A stretch of 33,537 nt of DNA. Origin: Novosphingobium sp. UBA6272 (GTDB lineage Bacteria; Pseudomonadota; Alphaproteobacteria; Sphingomonadales; Sphingomonadaceae). Location: NCBI RefSeq assembly GCF_002440635.1, contig NZ_DJUW01000022.1, positions 1 through 33,537 on the forward strand, in the 5' to 3' direction. The notes below the pieces were generated by a model. The model saw nothing but the letters and a program-made list of their open reading frames with translations, did not search any database and was not told where the DNA came from. The translations under genes were made by a program, and so were the position numbers. Of this stretch, positions 7,616-15,478 are shown piece after piece. Positions within the stretch are counted from its first letter, which is position 1. Each line of letters starts with the position of its first letter.

Positions 7616-8128
7616 ATGAGTGAACTTGCTTCGCCCGGCCAGTTGCGGGCCGCCTTGCTGCGCTGGTCGCTGTTCCTGGCGCCGTTGCTGCTGTTGCTCG
7701 GCACCGTTTCGGGAATGATGGGCGGTTCGGGTGCGAACAATGCCTGGTTCATGGGGCTCGAAAAGCCCTCGCTTTATCCCCCGCCGGCAACCTTCGGGAT
7801 CGTCTGGACAATCCTGTACCTGCTGATGGGCGTGGCGCTGGCCATGATCGTGACCGCGCGCGGTGCAGCGGGGCGCGGTCTGGCGATCGGAGTCTTCGCG
7901 ATCCAGTTCGTCCTCAACCTCGCCTGGTCGCCGGTGTTTTTCGGGATGCACCTGTTGGTCCCGGCGCTCTACCTGCTGGTCGCGATCGACCTGGCAGTGC
8001 TGGCCACGGTCTGGCTGTTCTGGAAGGTCCGCCCGCTCGCCGCCTACCTCTTGCTGCCGTACCTCGCCTGGGTGCTGTTCGCGACCGCGCTGAACTGGCA
8101 GTTCGTTGCGGTCAATCCCGGGGCTTGA
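7616..8128 (+). CDS. tspO: TspO/MBR family membrane protein
   Basis: A 170-residue integral membrane protein with five hydrophobic segments. Signature blocks of the TspO/translocator family are all visible: WFMGLEKPSLYPPPATFGIVW, LYLLMGVAL, NLAWSPVFFG and LLLPYLAWVLFATALNW. TspO proteins bind porphyrins and other hydrophobic ligands and affect tetrapyrrole or stress responses in alphaproteobacteria. It follows tlyA after 73 bp and precedes ubiK, all on the plus strand. A 9-bp direct repeat ATCCCGGGG (spaced 4 bases) sits across its stop codon. Confidence 0.92.
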   Translation: MSELASPGQLRAALLRWSLFLAPLLLLLGTVSGMMGGSGANNAWFMGLEKPSLYPPPATFGIVWTILYLLMGVALAMIVTARGAAGRGLAIGVFAIQFVLNLAWSPVFFGMHLLVPALYLLVAIDLAVLATVWLFWKVRPLAAYLLLPYLAWVLFATALNWQFVAVNPGA

Positions 8129-8159
8129 TCCCGGGGCGGCAAAGGACCATCTAGCCTCC

Positions 8160-8420
8160 ATGCAAAGCGAAAACCCCCTGATCGCCGATATTGCCAAGCT
8201 GCTGAACAGCGCGGCCGGAACCGTTGCCGGAATGGGCCGCGAAGCCCGCGACGCCGCACGGGAACGGGTCAAGGAAGGGCTTGGCGGGCTCGATTTCGTC
8301 ACCCGTGAGGAATTCGACACGGTCAAGCTGATGGCCGCCAAGGCCCGCGAAGAGAACGAGGCGCTGAAGGCCCGGATCGATGCGCTTGAGGCGGCGCTAA
8401 GCGCCAAGGGCAAGAAGTAG
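8160..8420 (+). CDS. ubiK: Ubiquinone biosynthesis accessory factor UbiK
   Basis: An 86-residue protein of the UbiK/YqiC (BMFP, COG2960) family. The N-terminal half (NPLIADIAKLLNSAAGTVAGMGREARDAARERV) is an amphipathic helix region, FVTREEFDTVKLMAAKAREEN starts a C-terminal coiled coil (about residues 50-82), and the tail is lysine-rich; this is the family arrangement. UbiK interacts with UbiJ and is needed for efficient aerobic ubiquinone synthesis in enterobacteria; YqiC trimerises and binds membranes. I start at MQSENPL because family members begin there; the longer ORF overlaps tspO. Confidence 0.88.
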   Translation: MQSENPLIADIAKLLNSAAGTVAGMGREARDAARERVKEGLGGLDFVTREEFDTVKLMAAKAREENEALKARIDALEAALSAKGKK

Positions 8421-8421
8421 G

Positions 8422-8579
8422 AATTTCTCACGCAAAGGCGCCAAGGCGCGAAGGGGTTGCGCGCTGTGCGGGGTGATCCTCGGCTGCGGCCATGTCGTTT
8501 TCGGTGACGCCCAAAGCCGAAGCGGCTTCGCCGCTTGCCCAGTATCTTTGCACCTTCGCGCCTTTGCGAGAGCTATTTC
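8422..8579. repeat. Palindromic intergenic element, copy A
   Basis: About 158 bp between ubiK and recO. The left arm (8425-8454) reads CTCACGCAAAGGCGC then GCGAAGG, and the right arm (8551-8577) is its imperfect reverse complement (CTCGCAAAGGCGCGAAGG read on the minus strand). An inner hairpin AGCGGC-TTC-GCCGCT is at 8521-8535. The 13-bp core AGCGGCTTCGCCG recurs in copy C (15408-15420), and the arm architecture matches copies B and C. A non-autonomous, MITE- or REP-like element is the best description. Confidence 0.7.
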
Positions 8580-8623
8580 AACCGCCGGTTGAGTAATCCT
8601 GGGTTTCGCTCCAAAGCCAGCCG

Positions 8624-9211
8624 ATGGACCTGCGCGACAACGCCATCGTCTGCTCGACCCGGCCGCACGGCGAAACCGCGGTTATCGCCCGGTTGCTGAG
8701 CGAGCAGCACGGCCTCTTGGCCTGCTATGTCGCGGGCGGGCGTGGCCGACAGCTGCGTCCGGTGCTGATCCCTGGAAATCTGGTTCAGGCCGAACTGCGC
8801 TCGCGCAGCGAATCGCAGCTGCCGTTCGGTCGACTTGAGCTCAGCCACAGCCGCGCGCCGTGGCTGGCGGAGCCGCTGCCGGCAGCCGCGATTGGCTGGG
8901 TTACCACATTGACCACCGCCGCTCTGGCTGAGCGCCAGCCCTATCCGGGTCTGTTCGCGGCGCTGTCGGGCCTGCTCGATGCTGTCTGCCACGCTCCATC
9001 GGCGCGGGGCTGGCTGCCCGGACTGGTCGCCTATGAAGCGCTGCTGCTGCGCGAACTGGGTTATGGCGGAGCCGCGCCGGATCCCGCCGCCGGGCTGGCC
9101 GAATTCGACGCTGTCGGCCAGCGGATCGAGCGCTACCTGCTTGCAGATCGGCACGGCGATGTTATGGGCGCGCGCGCCATCCTGCGAGAGCGGCTGGCCC
9201 GGATCGGGTAA
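8624..9211 (+). CDS. recO: DNA repair protein RecO
   Basis: A 195-residue protein matching RecO, which with RecR loads RecA on SSB-coated single-stranded DNA in recombination repair. The N-terminal OB-fold block (DNAIVCSTRPHGETAVIARLLSEQHG then CYVAGGRGRQLRPVLIPGNLVQAELRSR) is typical, as are LELSHSRAPWL and the helical C-terminal part with YEALLLRELGYG. At 195 residues it is shorter than the roughly 240 usual for the family, the loss being C-terminal, so a zinc-finger region is not seen. No clear ribosome-binding site precedes the ATG; repeat element A lies immediately upstream. LeuB follows after 15 bp. Confidence 0.88.
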   Translation: MDLRDNAIVCSTRPHGETAVIARLLSEQHGLLACYVAGGRGRQLRPVLIPGNLVQAELRSRSESQLPFGRLELSHSRAPWLAEPLPAAAIGWVTTLTTAALAERQPYPGLFAALSGLLDAVCHAPSARGWLPGLVAYEALLLRELGYGGAAPDPAAGLAEFDAVGQRIERYLLADRHGDVMGARAILRERLARIG

Positions 9212-9226
9212 GGGCGGACATTCCAG

Positions 9227-10270
9227 ATGAAGATTGCGGTACTCGCCGGAGACGGCATCGGCCCCGAAGTGACCCGCGAGGCAGTGCGCGTGCTGCAGGC
9301 GCTGAACCTGCCCGGGCTGGAGCTGGCCGAGGCTGCGGTCGGCGGCGCGGCCTACAAGGCGCACGGCCATCCGCTGCCGCCCGAAACGCTGGCCATCGCC
9401 CGCGAAGCCGATGCGATCCTGTTCGGCGCGGTCGGCGATCCCGATTGCGACAATCTGGAACGGCACTTGCGGCCCGAGCAGGCGATCCTGGGCCTGCGCA
9501 AGGAGCTGGGCCTGTTTGCCAACTTGCGTCCGGCCAAGGTTTTCAAGGGGCTGGAAGACGCTTCTGCGCTGCGGCCTGAGGTCGCTTCGGCGATCGACCT
9601 GCTGATCGTGCGCGAGCTCAACGGCGACGTCTATTTCGGCGAGAAGGGCATCCGCGTCCTTCCCGATGGCCGCCGTCAGGGCTGGGACATGATGGCCTAT
9701 GCCGAGGACGAGGTACGCCGGATCGCCCACGTCGGCTTCAAGGCCGCGATGGGCCGGGGCAGGAAGCTGTGCTCGGTCGACAAGGCCAATGTGCTGGAAA
9801 CCAGCCAGGTCTGGCGCGACGTGGTGATCGAGGTTTCGGCCGAATATCCCGAGGTCGAGCTGAGCCACATGTATGTCGACAACGCGGCAATGCAGCTGGT
9901 CCGCAATCCGGGCCAGTTCGACGTGATCGTCACCGGCAACCTGTTCGGCGATATCCTCTCGGACCAGGCCAGCATGTGCGTCGGTTCGATCGGGCTGCTC
10001 GCCTCGGCCTCGCTCAGCGAGGGCACGCAAGGGCTGTATGAGCCGATCCACGGCAGCGCACCGGACATTGCCGGCAAGGGCCTCGCCAATCCGATGGCGA
10101 CCGTGCTGTCGGCAGCGATGCTGCTGCGCCATTCGCTGGGGCTTGAGGCCGAAGCGGCGCGGATCGAAGCCGCGGTGGCGCGGACCCTGGCCGACGGCGT
10201 ACGCGGCGCCGATCTGGGCGGAACGCACGGCACTGTTGCCATTGGCGACGCAATCCTCGAAAGGCTTTGA
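9227..10270 (+). CDS. leuB: 3-isopropylmalate dehydrogenase
   Basis: A 347-residue enzyme that oxidatively decarboxylates 3-isopropylmalate to 2-ketoisocaproate with NAD, the third step of leucine synthesis; cytosolic homodimer. Motifs: N-terminal VLAGDGIGPEVTREAVRVL; LFGAVGDP; the substrate-loop arginines in LRPEQAILGLRKELGLFANLRP; VRELNGDVYFGEKG; CSVDKANVLETSQVWR; and the family signature NLFGDILSDQASMCVGSIG with its metal-binding aspartates. Full length. Stop and the next start are separated by a single base, so it is probably translationally coupled to the glycosyltransferase that follows, which has no obvious metabolic link. Confidence 0.97.
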   Translation: MKIAVLAGDGIGPEVTREAVRVLQALNLPGLELAEAAVGGAAYKAHGHPLPPETLAIAREADAILFGAVGDPDCDNLERHLRPEQAILGLRKELGLFANLRPAKVFKGLEDASALRPEVASAIDLLIVRELNGDVYFGEKGIRVLPDGRRQGWDMMAYAEDEVRRIAHVGFKAAMGRGRKLCSVDKANVLETSQVWRDVVIEVSAEYPEVELSHMYVDNAAMQLVRNPGQFDVIVTGNLFGDILSDQASMCVGSIGLLASASLSEGTQGLYEPIHGSAPDIAGKGLANPMATVLSAAMLLRHSLGLEAEAARIEAAVARTLADGVRGADLGGTHGTVAIGDAILERL

Positions 10271-10271
10271 G

Positions 10272-11396
10272 ATGACCCTACGTCTCGGCGTTGTCCTTCC
10301 CACCTATAACGAGCGCAAGAACCTGCGCGGCATGGTCGAGCGGCTCGACAAGGCGCTCGCCGGGATCCCGTGGGAAGTAATCATCGTCGATGACAACAGC
10401 CCCGACGGCACTTCGGACGAAGCGCGGGAGCTCGCCCAGGAAGACGGGCGGGTCCGGGTGATCCAGCGGATCGGGCGGCGCGGGCTGTCCTCGGCCGCGA
10501 TCGAGGGCATGTGCGCCACTGCCGCGCCGGTGGTGGCGGTGATGGACGCCGATCATCAGCACGATCCCGAACTGCTCCCCGGCATGCTCGCCGCGATCGA
10601 GAGCGGGGATTATGACCTGTCCTATGCCAGCCGCTTTGCCGAAGGGGCCAGCACCGAGGAATGGGGCCGGCCCGACCGTGTCAAGGCCAGCAACTTTGCC
10701 AACCGGATCGCCAACAAAGTGACCGGGGTGGAACTGAGCGACCCGATGAGCGGCTATTTCATGCTCAAGACCGAAGTGCTGCGCGGCGATGCCCACCGGC
10801 TTTCGGGCGTGGGCTTCAAGATCCTGCTCGATATCCTCGCCACGGTCGATGCGCCGCTGCGGATCAAGGAAGTGCCGATGAACTTCGCCGCACGGGCCGA
10901 AGGCGAATCGAAGCTCGACCGCACAGTCGTGTTCGAATTCCTGGTCGGGCTCTACGACAAGTGGCTGGGCCGCTGGATCCCGACCCGCTTTGCCCTGTTC
11001 GGGACGATCGGCGGGCTCGGCGTCGTGGTCCACATGGCGGTTTTGGCCATGGTGCTGAACCTGTTTGGCGAGGCGATGCGGGTCAGCCATTACCCGGATG
11101 AGACCGCCTTCATCGTCGGCCAGACCACCGCCGCGCTGGTGGCGATGACCTTCAACTTCGTGCTCAACAACGAACTGACCTATGCCGACAAGCGGCTGCG
11201 CGGGTTCCTGCCGCTGCTGACTGGCTGGGTCCGGTTCCTGATCACCTGCGCCTTCGGCCTGCTTGCCAATATCGGCGCGGCGACCGCGCTGGTCCGGTTG
11301 GGCTTCAATCCCTATCCGGCGGCAATCGTCGGGATCGTGCTCGGCTCGGTCTGGAACTTCGCGCTGTCGAGCAAGTTCGTCTGGGGCAAGTACTGA
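10272..11396 (+). CDS. GT2 polyprenyl-phosphate glycosyltransferase with GtrA domain
   Basis: A 374-residue fusion. Residues 1-230 are a family 2 glycosyltransferase like dolichol-phosphate mannose synthase: VVLPTYNERKNL, VIIVDDNSPDGTSDEA (the nucleotide-sugar-binding aspartates), VVAVMDADHQHDPEL and DPMSGYFMLK are visible. Residues about 238-372 form a GtrA-like domain with four hydrophobic helices, including FVLNNELTYADKR and SVWNFALSSKFVW. Such fusions transfer a sugar to polyprenyl phosphate and may flip it across the inner membrane. The start is 1 base after the leuB stop. A PMT-type transferase that could use the lipid-linked sugar is nearby (12535-13815). Convergent with the OYE gene, 4 bp between stops. 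Confidence 0.9.
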   Translation: MTLRLGVVLPTYNERKNLRGMVERLDKALAGIPWEVIIVDDNSPDGTSDEARELAQEDGRVRVIQRIGRRGLSSAAIEGMCATAAPVVAVMDADHQHDPELLPGMLAAIESGDYDLSYASRFAEGASTEEWGRPDRVKASNFANRIANKVTGVELSDPMSGYFMLKTEVLRGDAHRLSGVGFKILLDILATVDAPLRIKEVPMNFAARAEGESKLDRTVVFEFLVGLYDKWLGRWIPTRFALFGTIGGLGVVVHMAVLAMVLNLFGEAMRVSHYPDETAFIVGQTTAALVAMTFNFVLNNELTYADKRLRGFLPLLTGWVRFLITCAFGLLANIGAATALVRLGFNPYPAAIVGIVLGSVWNFALSSKFVWGKY

Positions 11397-11400
11397 GGCC

Positions 11401-12489
11401 TCAGGCCTCGACCGGCTCCCCGACAAATCCCGGCCAGGTCTTCATGTAGGTGAGGAAGGCTTCGCCCAGGCCTTCGGCGCGCAGGTGCGCCTCGCTGACC
11501 GGGACCTGCGCCGCCGCGAAGGCTGGATCGGCCAGGCAGCGCGCGGCGAAATCGTGGTGGAGGATCGCGCCGCGGCCGACCAGCACGAAGTCGGCGCCAG
11601 CATCGAGACAGGCCTGGGCCTTGGCGGCATCCATGATCTTGCCGGCCACGCCCAGCCGGGTCTTGCCGCGGGGCAGGGCGGTGAAGTGCGAAATCAGCGG
11701 CGCGGCGTCGTCCGCCCCGCCGACCGGGGCCTTGAAGCAATCCCACAGCGACATGTCGAGATAGTCGAGCTGGCCGCCTTCCATCACCTGCTGGACAAAG
11801 GCCTTGGCCTCGGCCAGATCGATGTTGAAGCGTTCGGGCGAGAGCCGCAGGCCGAGCTGGAAATCCGGACGGCAGGCCGCGCGAATGCCGTCGATCACTT
11901 CGAGGATCACCCGCTTGCGGTTCTCGAAGCTGCCGCCGTAGCGATCCTCGCGCCGGTTGTTGGTCGCATCGAGGAACTGGGCGAGGATATAGCCGTGGGC
12001 GCCATGGATCTCGACCCCGTCGAACCCGGCCCTTTCCGCCCGCACTGCAGCTGCGATGAAATCGTCGCGCAGCTGCTCGACCTCGGCGGTGGAAAGCGCG
12101 CGGGTGCCGGTTTCGGCATCGGCGAAGGGCCCTTGCGGTGCTTCGCCGATCAGCTCGGCCGGGCTGCGCATCCCGGCATGGTGAAGCTGCACGGATGACA
12201 CCGCACCCTTGGCCCGCAGCGCGGCGGCCAGCTCGGTCAGCCGCGGCAGGTGAGCGTCTGACCAGATCCCGAGCTGGCCGGGAAAGCCCTGGCCGCCCTT
12301 CTGGACATGCGCTGCGGCAGTCATCACCAGTCCGAAACCACCCTCGGCGCGCATCGTCAGCCAGCGGATTTCATCATCCGACAGCACGCCATCGGGATGG
12401 CTTTGCAGATTGGTCAGCGGGGCCAACATGAAGCGGTTGGCCAGGCTGGGCCCACGGACGAAATCAAGCGGCTGCGAAAAGGTGGTCAT
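11401..12489 (-). CDS. Old Yellow Enzyme family NADH:flavin oxidoreductase
   Basis: A 362-residue FMN-dependent TIM-barrel ene-reductase. Key blocks: NRFMLAPLTNLQS at the N terminus, VQLHHAGMRS, the catalytic HGAHGYILAQFLD (His162, His165), RREDRYGGSFENRKR, and the phosphate-binding DFVLVGRGAILHHDF near the end. Such enzymes reduce activated C=C bonds of enones or xenobiotics with NAD(P)H; the substrate cannot be told. A perfect 16-bp palindrome (12523-12538) lies 34 bp upstream of the ATG and is a probable operator. The gene follows the PMT gene on the same strand, 45 bp apart. Confidence 0.92.
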   Translation of the reverse strand: MTTFSQPLDFVRGPSLANRFMLAPLTNLQSHPDGVLSDDEIRWLTMRAEGGFGLVMTAAAHVQKGGQGFPGQLGIWSDAHLPRLTELAAALRAKGAVSSVQLHHAGMRSPAELIGEAPQGPFADAETGTRALSTAEVEQLRDDFIAAAVRAERAGFDGVEIHGAHGYILAQFLDATNNRREDRYGGSFENRKRVILEVIDGIRAACRPDFQLGLRLSPERFNIDLAEAKAFVQQVMEGGQLDYLDMSLWDCFKAPVGGADDAAPLISHFTALPRGKTRLGVAGKIMDAAKAQACLDAGADFVLVGRGAILHHDFAARCLADPAFAAAQVPVSEAHLRAEGLGEAFLTYMKTWPGFVGEPVEA

Positions 12490-12522
12490 TGCGGCGAATC
12501 TCCCTGTTGCCCACAGGGTAAT

Positions 12523-12538
12523 TTAACCGCGCGGTTAA
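12523..12538. promoter_or_regulatory. Perfect 16-bp palindrome before OYE gene
   Basis: TTAACCGCGCGGTTAA is its own reverse complement. It lies 34 bp upstream of the OYE start and contains the TAA stop of the PMT gene (12535-12537). Size and symmetry fit a TetR- or MarR-type repressor site. A related site (13/16 identical) is at 22939-22954, there also overlapping a stop codon and preceding an alpha/beta-hydrolase gene. Confidence 0.65.
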
Positions 12539-13815
12539 CGCCAGCTTCTAAGCCACATCCAAAATTCAAAGCTGCGCCGTCCGCAGCACAGCGGCCAGCC
12601 CGAGATGATCGGATAGAACCAGGCGAACATCGCAATACTCAACGCCAGGCTGGCCGGGGCCAGCCAGCGCCAGCGGTCGCTCCGTCGCCACAGTGCGTCA
12701 AGCGCCAGCGCCAGCAGCGCCATCAGGAAGGTGCTGGGCAGCAGGTAGTGATAGAGAAACTGCACCGGCTTGCCCGATGTCGCCCAGAACAGCAGCGTCA
12801 GCAGATAGAGCGCGGCGAAGGCCAGCAGCTCCGGCCGCCGCCGCATCAGTCCGGCCCACAAGCCCCAGCCCAGCGCGGCGAGGCCGGCCAGCATGGTGAA
12901 GGGATTGCCGATCAGCACCACCCCGCGCTGGGCGCCTTCGATATCCTTGTAGAGATACCAGATTGCCCGCCAGTTGCCGGCCCACTGATACCAGACCGAC
13001 CGATAGGGATGCGGCTTCTTCACGCTGTCCTGCAGCATCAGCATGTGTTCGTGCCAGGCGATCGGCGCCCACGGATTGACTGGTCGCTCGGCCCAGTGGA
13101 ACGCGGGCCAGAAAGTCAGCCAATAGACCCCGAGCGGGACCAGTCCGAGCCACAGCGCGGCTTCGGCCAGGCTGATCCCGGGGACCGGCCCGCCGCGGGT
13201 AGCAAACAGGAAATTGCCGCGATGGGCCTTCAGCTTGAGCACGAGGAACACCAGCCCGGGCAGGATCAGCGCGGGGGCGATCGACCATTTGCTGCCGAGC
13301 GCCAGCCCCATCAACACCCCGCCCAGCGCCAGCCGCCAGCGCCCCTGGTGCGGTTGCCGCACCGCCGCCGCTAGCTGCCAGAACGCCAGCATCGCCAGCG
13401 CGGCCATGGTCATGTCGAGCATCGCGATCCGGCTATGGATGAACCAGAAGAAGTTGGTGGCGAGCAGCAGCGCGGCGATCAGCGTTGCCCGGGCATTGCC
13501 GCTGGCGAACCAGACCGTGCGGGCAAAAGCAAACAGGCCGATCGCCCCGCCGATGGCCGATGGGACGCGCCAATACAGCGGCTCGTCGCCCAGCCAGCGC
13601 AGCGCGGCGGCCAGCACGGTCTTGCCGAACATCGGATGTTCGGGGTTGACCCGGATCCCTTCCAGCAGTTTTCGCGCGGCGGGGACGTAGTGGACCTCGT
13701 CGAAATAGATCTCGTGCGGGATCGCCAGCCGCCACCAGACCAGCGCGAAGTATCCCAGGGCAATCGCCGTGCACCAGGCGATCGGATCCCGGTCAGTGGT
13801 AAAGCGGCCCTGCAT
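12535..13815 (-). CDS. PMT-type (GT39) membrane glycosyltransferase
   Basis: A 426-residue polytopic protein of the dolichyl-phosphate-mannose protein mannosyltransferase family (GT-C fold). The first periplasmic loop has the acidic catalytic motif in IYFDEVHYVPAARKLL, followed by NPEHPMFGKTVLA and about nine hydrophobic helices; SRIAMLDMTMAALAM, GLALGSKWS, and GKPVQFLYHYLLPSTF are further PMT landmarks. It would use a polyprenyl-phosphate sugar to glycosylate an exported substrate; the GT2-GtrA protein at 10272-11396 could supply this donor. I start at MQGRFTTDRDP: the longer ORF reads back through repeat element B and encodes its charged repeat translation. Confidence 0.88.
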   Translation of the reverse strand: MQGRFTTDRDPIAWCTAIALGYFALVWWRLAIPHEIYFDEVHYVPAARKLLEGIRVNPEHPMFGKTVLAAALRWLGDEPLYWRVPSAIGGAIGLFAFARTVWFASGNARATLIAALLLATNFFWFIHSRIAMLDMTMAALAMLAFWQLAAAVRQPHQGRWRLALGGVLMGLALGSKWSIAPALILPGLVFLVLKLKAHRGNFLFATRGGPVPGISLAEAALWLGLVPLGVYWLTFWPAFHWAERPVNPWAPIAWHEHMLMLQDSVKKPHPYRSVWYQWAGNWRAIWYLYKDIEGAQRGVVLIGNPFTMLAGLAALGWGLWAGLMRRRPELLAFAALYLLTLLFWATSGKPVQFLYHYLLPSTFLMALLALALDALWRRSDRWRWLAPASLALSIAMFAWFYPIISGWPLCCGRRSFEFWMWLRSWR

Positions 13816-13856
13816 CGCGGCGGGGATTATCGGGCGGGGCAGGGCTGCGCAACGAT

Positions 13857-14020
13857 TTGGTTCACACGAAGACACGAAGGCACGAAGGTGTTGCACTTGC
13901 GGCGCAGCCGCTCGCAGAATTGACGGTAGAGCCCGAGGCGACGCCGACGGGGAAGGGAAGTCCTTCGGCCTTCCAGAACATCTTCGTGTCTTCGAGTCTT
14001 CGTGTCTTCGTGTGCGCAAT
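13857..14020. repeat. Palindromic intergenic element, copy B
   Basis: About 164 bp in the divergent gap between the PMT gene and metZ. The left arm (13857-13893) starts TTGGTTCACACGAAGACACG and consists of tandem CACGAAG-type units; the right arm (13978-14020) is its imperfect reverse complement, four CTTCG(T/A)GT-type units. An inner GCGGC-GCA-GCCGC hairpin is present. The end TTGGTTCACRC is shared with copy C. Arms are diverged in unit sequence from copies A and C but keep the same design. Confidence 0.7.
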
Positions 14021-14044
14021 CCTTCTCCCTTGCCCCGTCACGCG

Positions 14045-14064
14045 GCGCTGCCTAAAGCGCAGGC
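14045..14064 (+). promoter_or_regulatory. Competing hairpins in metZ leader
   Basis: Immediately before metZ, GCGCT (14045-14049) can pair with AGCGC (14056-14060), or GCCT (14050-14053) with AGGC (14061-14064). The second pairing would cover the only Shine-Dalgarno-like bases (CAGG) ahead of the ATG at 14068. Both helices cannot form at once because no linker bases remain to span them, so this is a possible two-state switch, not a pseudoknot. It matches no riboswitch I recognise. Confidence 0.3.
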
Positions 14065-14067
14065 GTC

Positions 14068-15276
14068 ATGAAACGCACCACCGGACAAGACCGCTCGATC
14101 ACCCGCAACTGGCGCCCCGCCACCCAGGCCGTTCGCGGCGGGACCTGGCGCAGCGAAATGGGCGAGACGAGCGAGGCGATTTTCCTTACTTCGGGCTTTG
14201 CCTATGACAATGCCGAAACCGCGGCAATGCGGTTCCGCGGCGAAGATCCGGGGATGACCTATTCGCGCCTGCAGAACCCGACCGTGGCGATGCTGGAAGA
14301 GCGGATCGCGCTGATGGACGGGGCCGAGGCCTGCCGGGTCCAGGCATCGGGCATGGCGGCGATGACCGCGGCGATGCTGTGCCAGCTTCAGGCCGGCGAT
14401 CACTTGGTGGCGGGCCGGGCAGCGTTCGGTTCGTGCCGCTGGCTGGTCGACCAGCTGCTGCCGCGCTTCGGGATCACCACCACGACGATCGACGCGCGCG
14501 ACAATGCCCAGTGGGAAGCGGCGATCCAGCCCAATACCAAGGTGTTCTTCTTCGAAACTCCGGCCAACCCGACGATGGATGTCGTCGACCTCAAATTCGT
14601 CTGTGACCTGGCCAAATCGCGCGGGATCACTTCGGTGGTCGACAATGCCTTTGCCACGCCTGCCTTGCAGCGCCCGATCGAATGGGGGGCCGATGTGGTG
14701 GCCTATTCGGCGACCAAGCTGATGGACGGGCAGGGCCGGGTTCTGGCCGGCGCGGTCTCGGGCAGCGCTGAATTCATCAATGAAAAGCTGCTGTGGTTCC
14801 AGCGCAATACCGGTCCCAACCTCTCGCCGTTCAACGCCTGGGTGGTGCTGAAGGGGCTGGAGACGCTGGATCTGCGGATCCGCCGGCAGAGCGAGAATTC
14901 GCTCAAGGTCGGGCGGTTCCTCGAAGGCCGGGTGCCGAAGATCAACCATCCCGGCCTGCCGAGCCACCCGCAGCACGATCTGGCGATGCAGCAAATGGAC
15001 GCCGCCGGATCGATCTTCAGCTTTGAACTCGATGGCGGACGGGCCCAGGCGCATGCCCTGCTCGATGCGCTGCAGCTGATCGACATCTCCAACAACATCG
15101 GCGATTCGCGCAGCCTGATGTGCCACAATGCCTCGACCACGCACTACTCGGTCAGCGCCGAGGCGCGGCAGGAAATGGGCGTGACCGAAGGGATGCTGCG
15201 GCTCAACGTCGGGCTGGAAGATCCGGATGACGTGATTGAGGATCTGGATCAGGCGCTGAAGGCGGTCGGGCTCTGA
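14068..15276 (+). CDS. metZ: O-succinylhomoserine sulfhydrylase
   Basis: A 402-residue PLP enzyme of the Cys/Met metabolism family that makes homocysteine directly from O-succinylhomoserine and sulfide. Visible: N-terminal TQAVRGGTWRSEMGETSEAIFLTSGFAYD, SRLQNPTVAMLEERIALMDGAEA, ASGMAAMTAA, the phosphate/ring-stacking region, ETPANPTMDVVDL, VDNAFATPALQRP, and the PLP-lysine block YSATKLMDGQGRVLAG; C-terminal STTHYS and GMLRLNVGLEDPDDVIEDL. MetZ rather than MetB is inferred from the IFLTSGF..AM and TKLMDGQG forms usual in alphaproteobacteria. Repeat B lies upstream and repeat C downstream. Confidence 0.93.
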   Translation: MKRTTGQDRSITRNWRPATQAVRGGTWRSEMGETSEAIFLTSGFAYDNAETAAMRFRGEDPGMTYSRLQNPTVAMLEERIALMDGAEACRVQASGMAAMTAAMLCQLQAGDHLVAGRAAFGSCRWLVDQLLPRFGITTTTIDARDNAQWEAAIQPNTKVFFFETPANPTMDVVDLKFVCDLAKSRGITSVVDNAFATPALQRPIEWGADVVAYSATKLMDGQGRVLAGAVSGSAEFINEKLLWFQRNTGPNLSPFNAWVVLKGLETLDLRIRRQSENSLKVGRFLEGRVPKINHPGLPSHPQHDLAMQQMDAAGSIFSFELDGGRAQAHALLDALQLIDISNNIGDSRSLMCHNASTTHYSVSAEARQEMGVTEGMLRLNVGLEDPDDVIEDLDQALKAVGL

Positions 15277-15294
15277 GTTAGCGGCCAGCTTTGA

Positions 15295-15478
15295 TTGGTT
15301 CACGCAGAGGCGCAGAGAAGAAAAGAGAGGCGCAGAGATGTTGGGCGAAGCCGCTGGCTTCTCTCGAAATTCTGACCTCTCAGCAAACCGCATCCTTACA
15401 GGAAAGTAGCGGCTTCGCCGGAAGAGCAACCCCTCTGCGCCTCCACTTTCTTCTCTGCGCCTTTGCGTGAACTATTCT
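15295..15478. repeat. Palindromic intergenic element, copy C
   Basis: About 184 bp between the convergent metZ and antiporter genes. Arms of about 50 bp are highly similar inverted copies: both read (T)GTTCACGCARAGGCGCAGAG, then AAGAAA, then GAGGCGCAGAG. A second inverted pair sits inside: GGCGAAGCCGCT (15344-15355) and AGCGGCTTCGCC (15408-15419), exact reverse complements. The right end overlaps the antiporter stop codon (15477-15479). This is the best preserved member of the three-copy family and could act as a bidirectional terminator. Confidence 0.8.

Noticed and set aside
13816..14019. N-terminal extension of the PMT protein
   Set aside because: It is the translation of repeat element B (HEDSKTRR and similar); PMT proteins begin near MQGRFTTDRDP.
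14045..14064. H-type pseudoknot riboswitch in the metZ leader
   Set aside because: The two helices would share no linker bases (zero-length loops across both stems), which is sterically not feasible. Only the alternative-hairpin version is kept.
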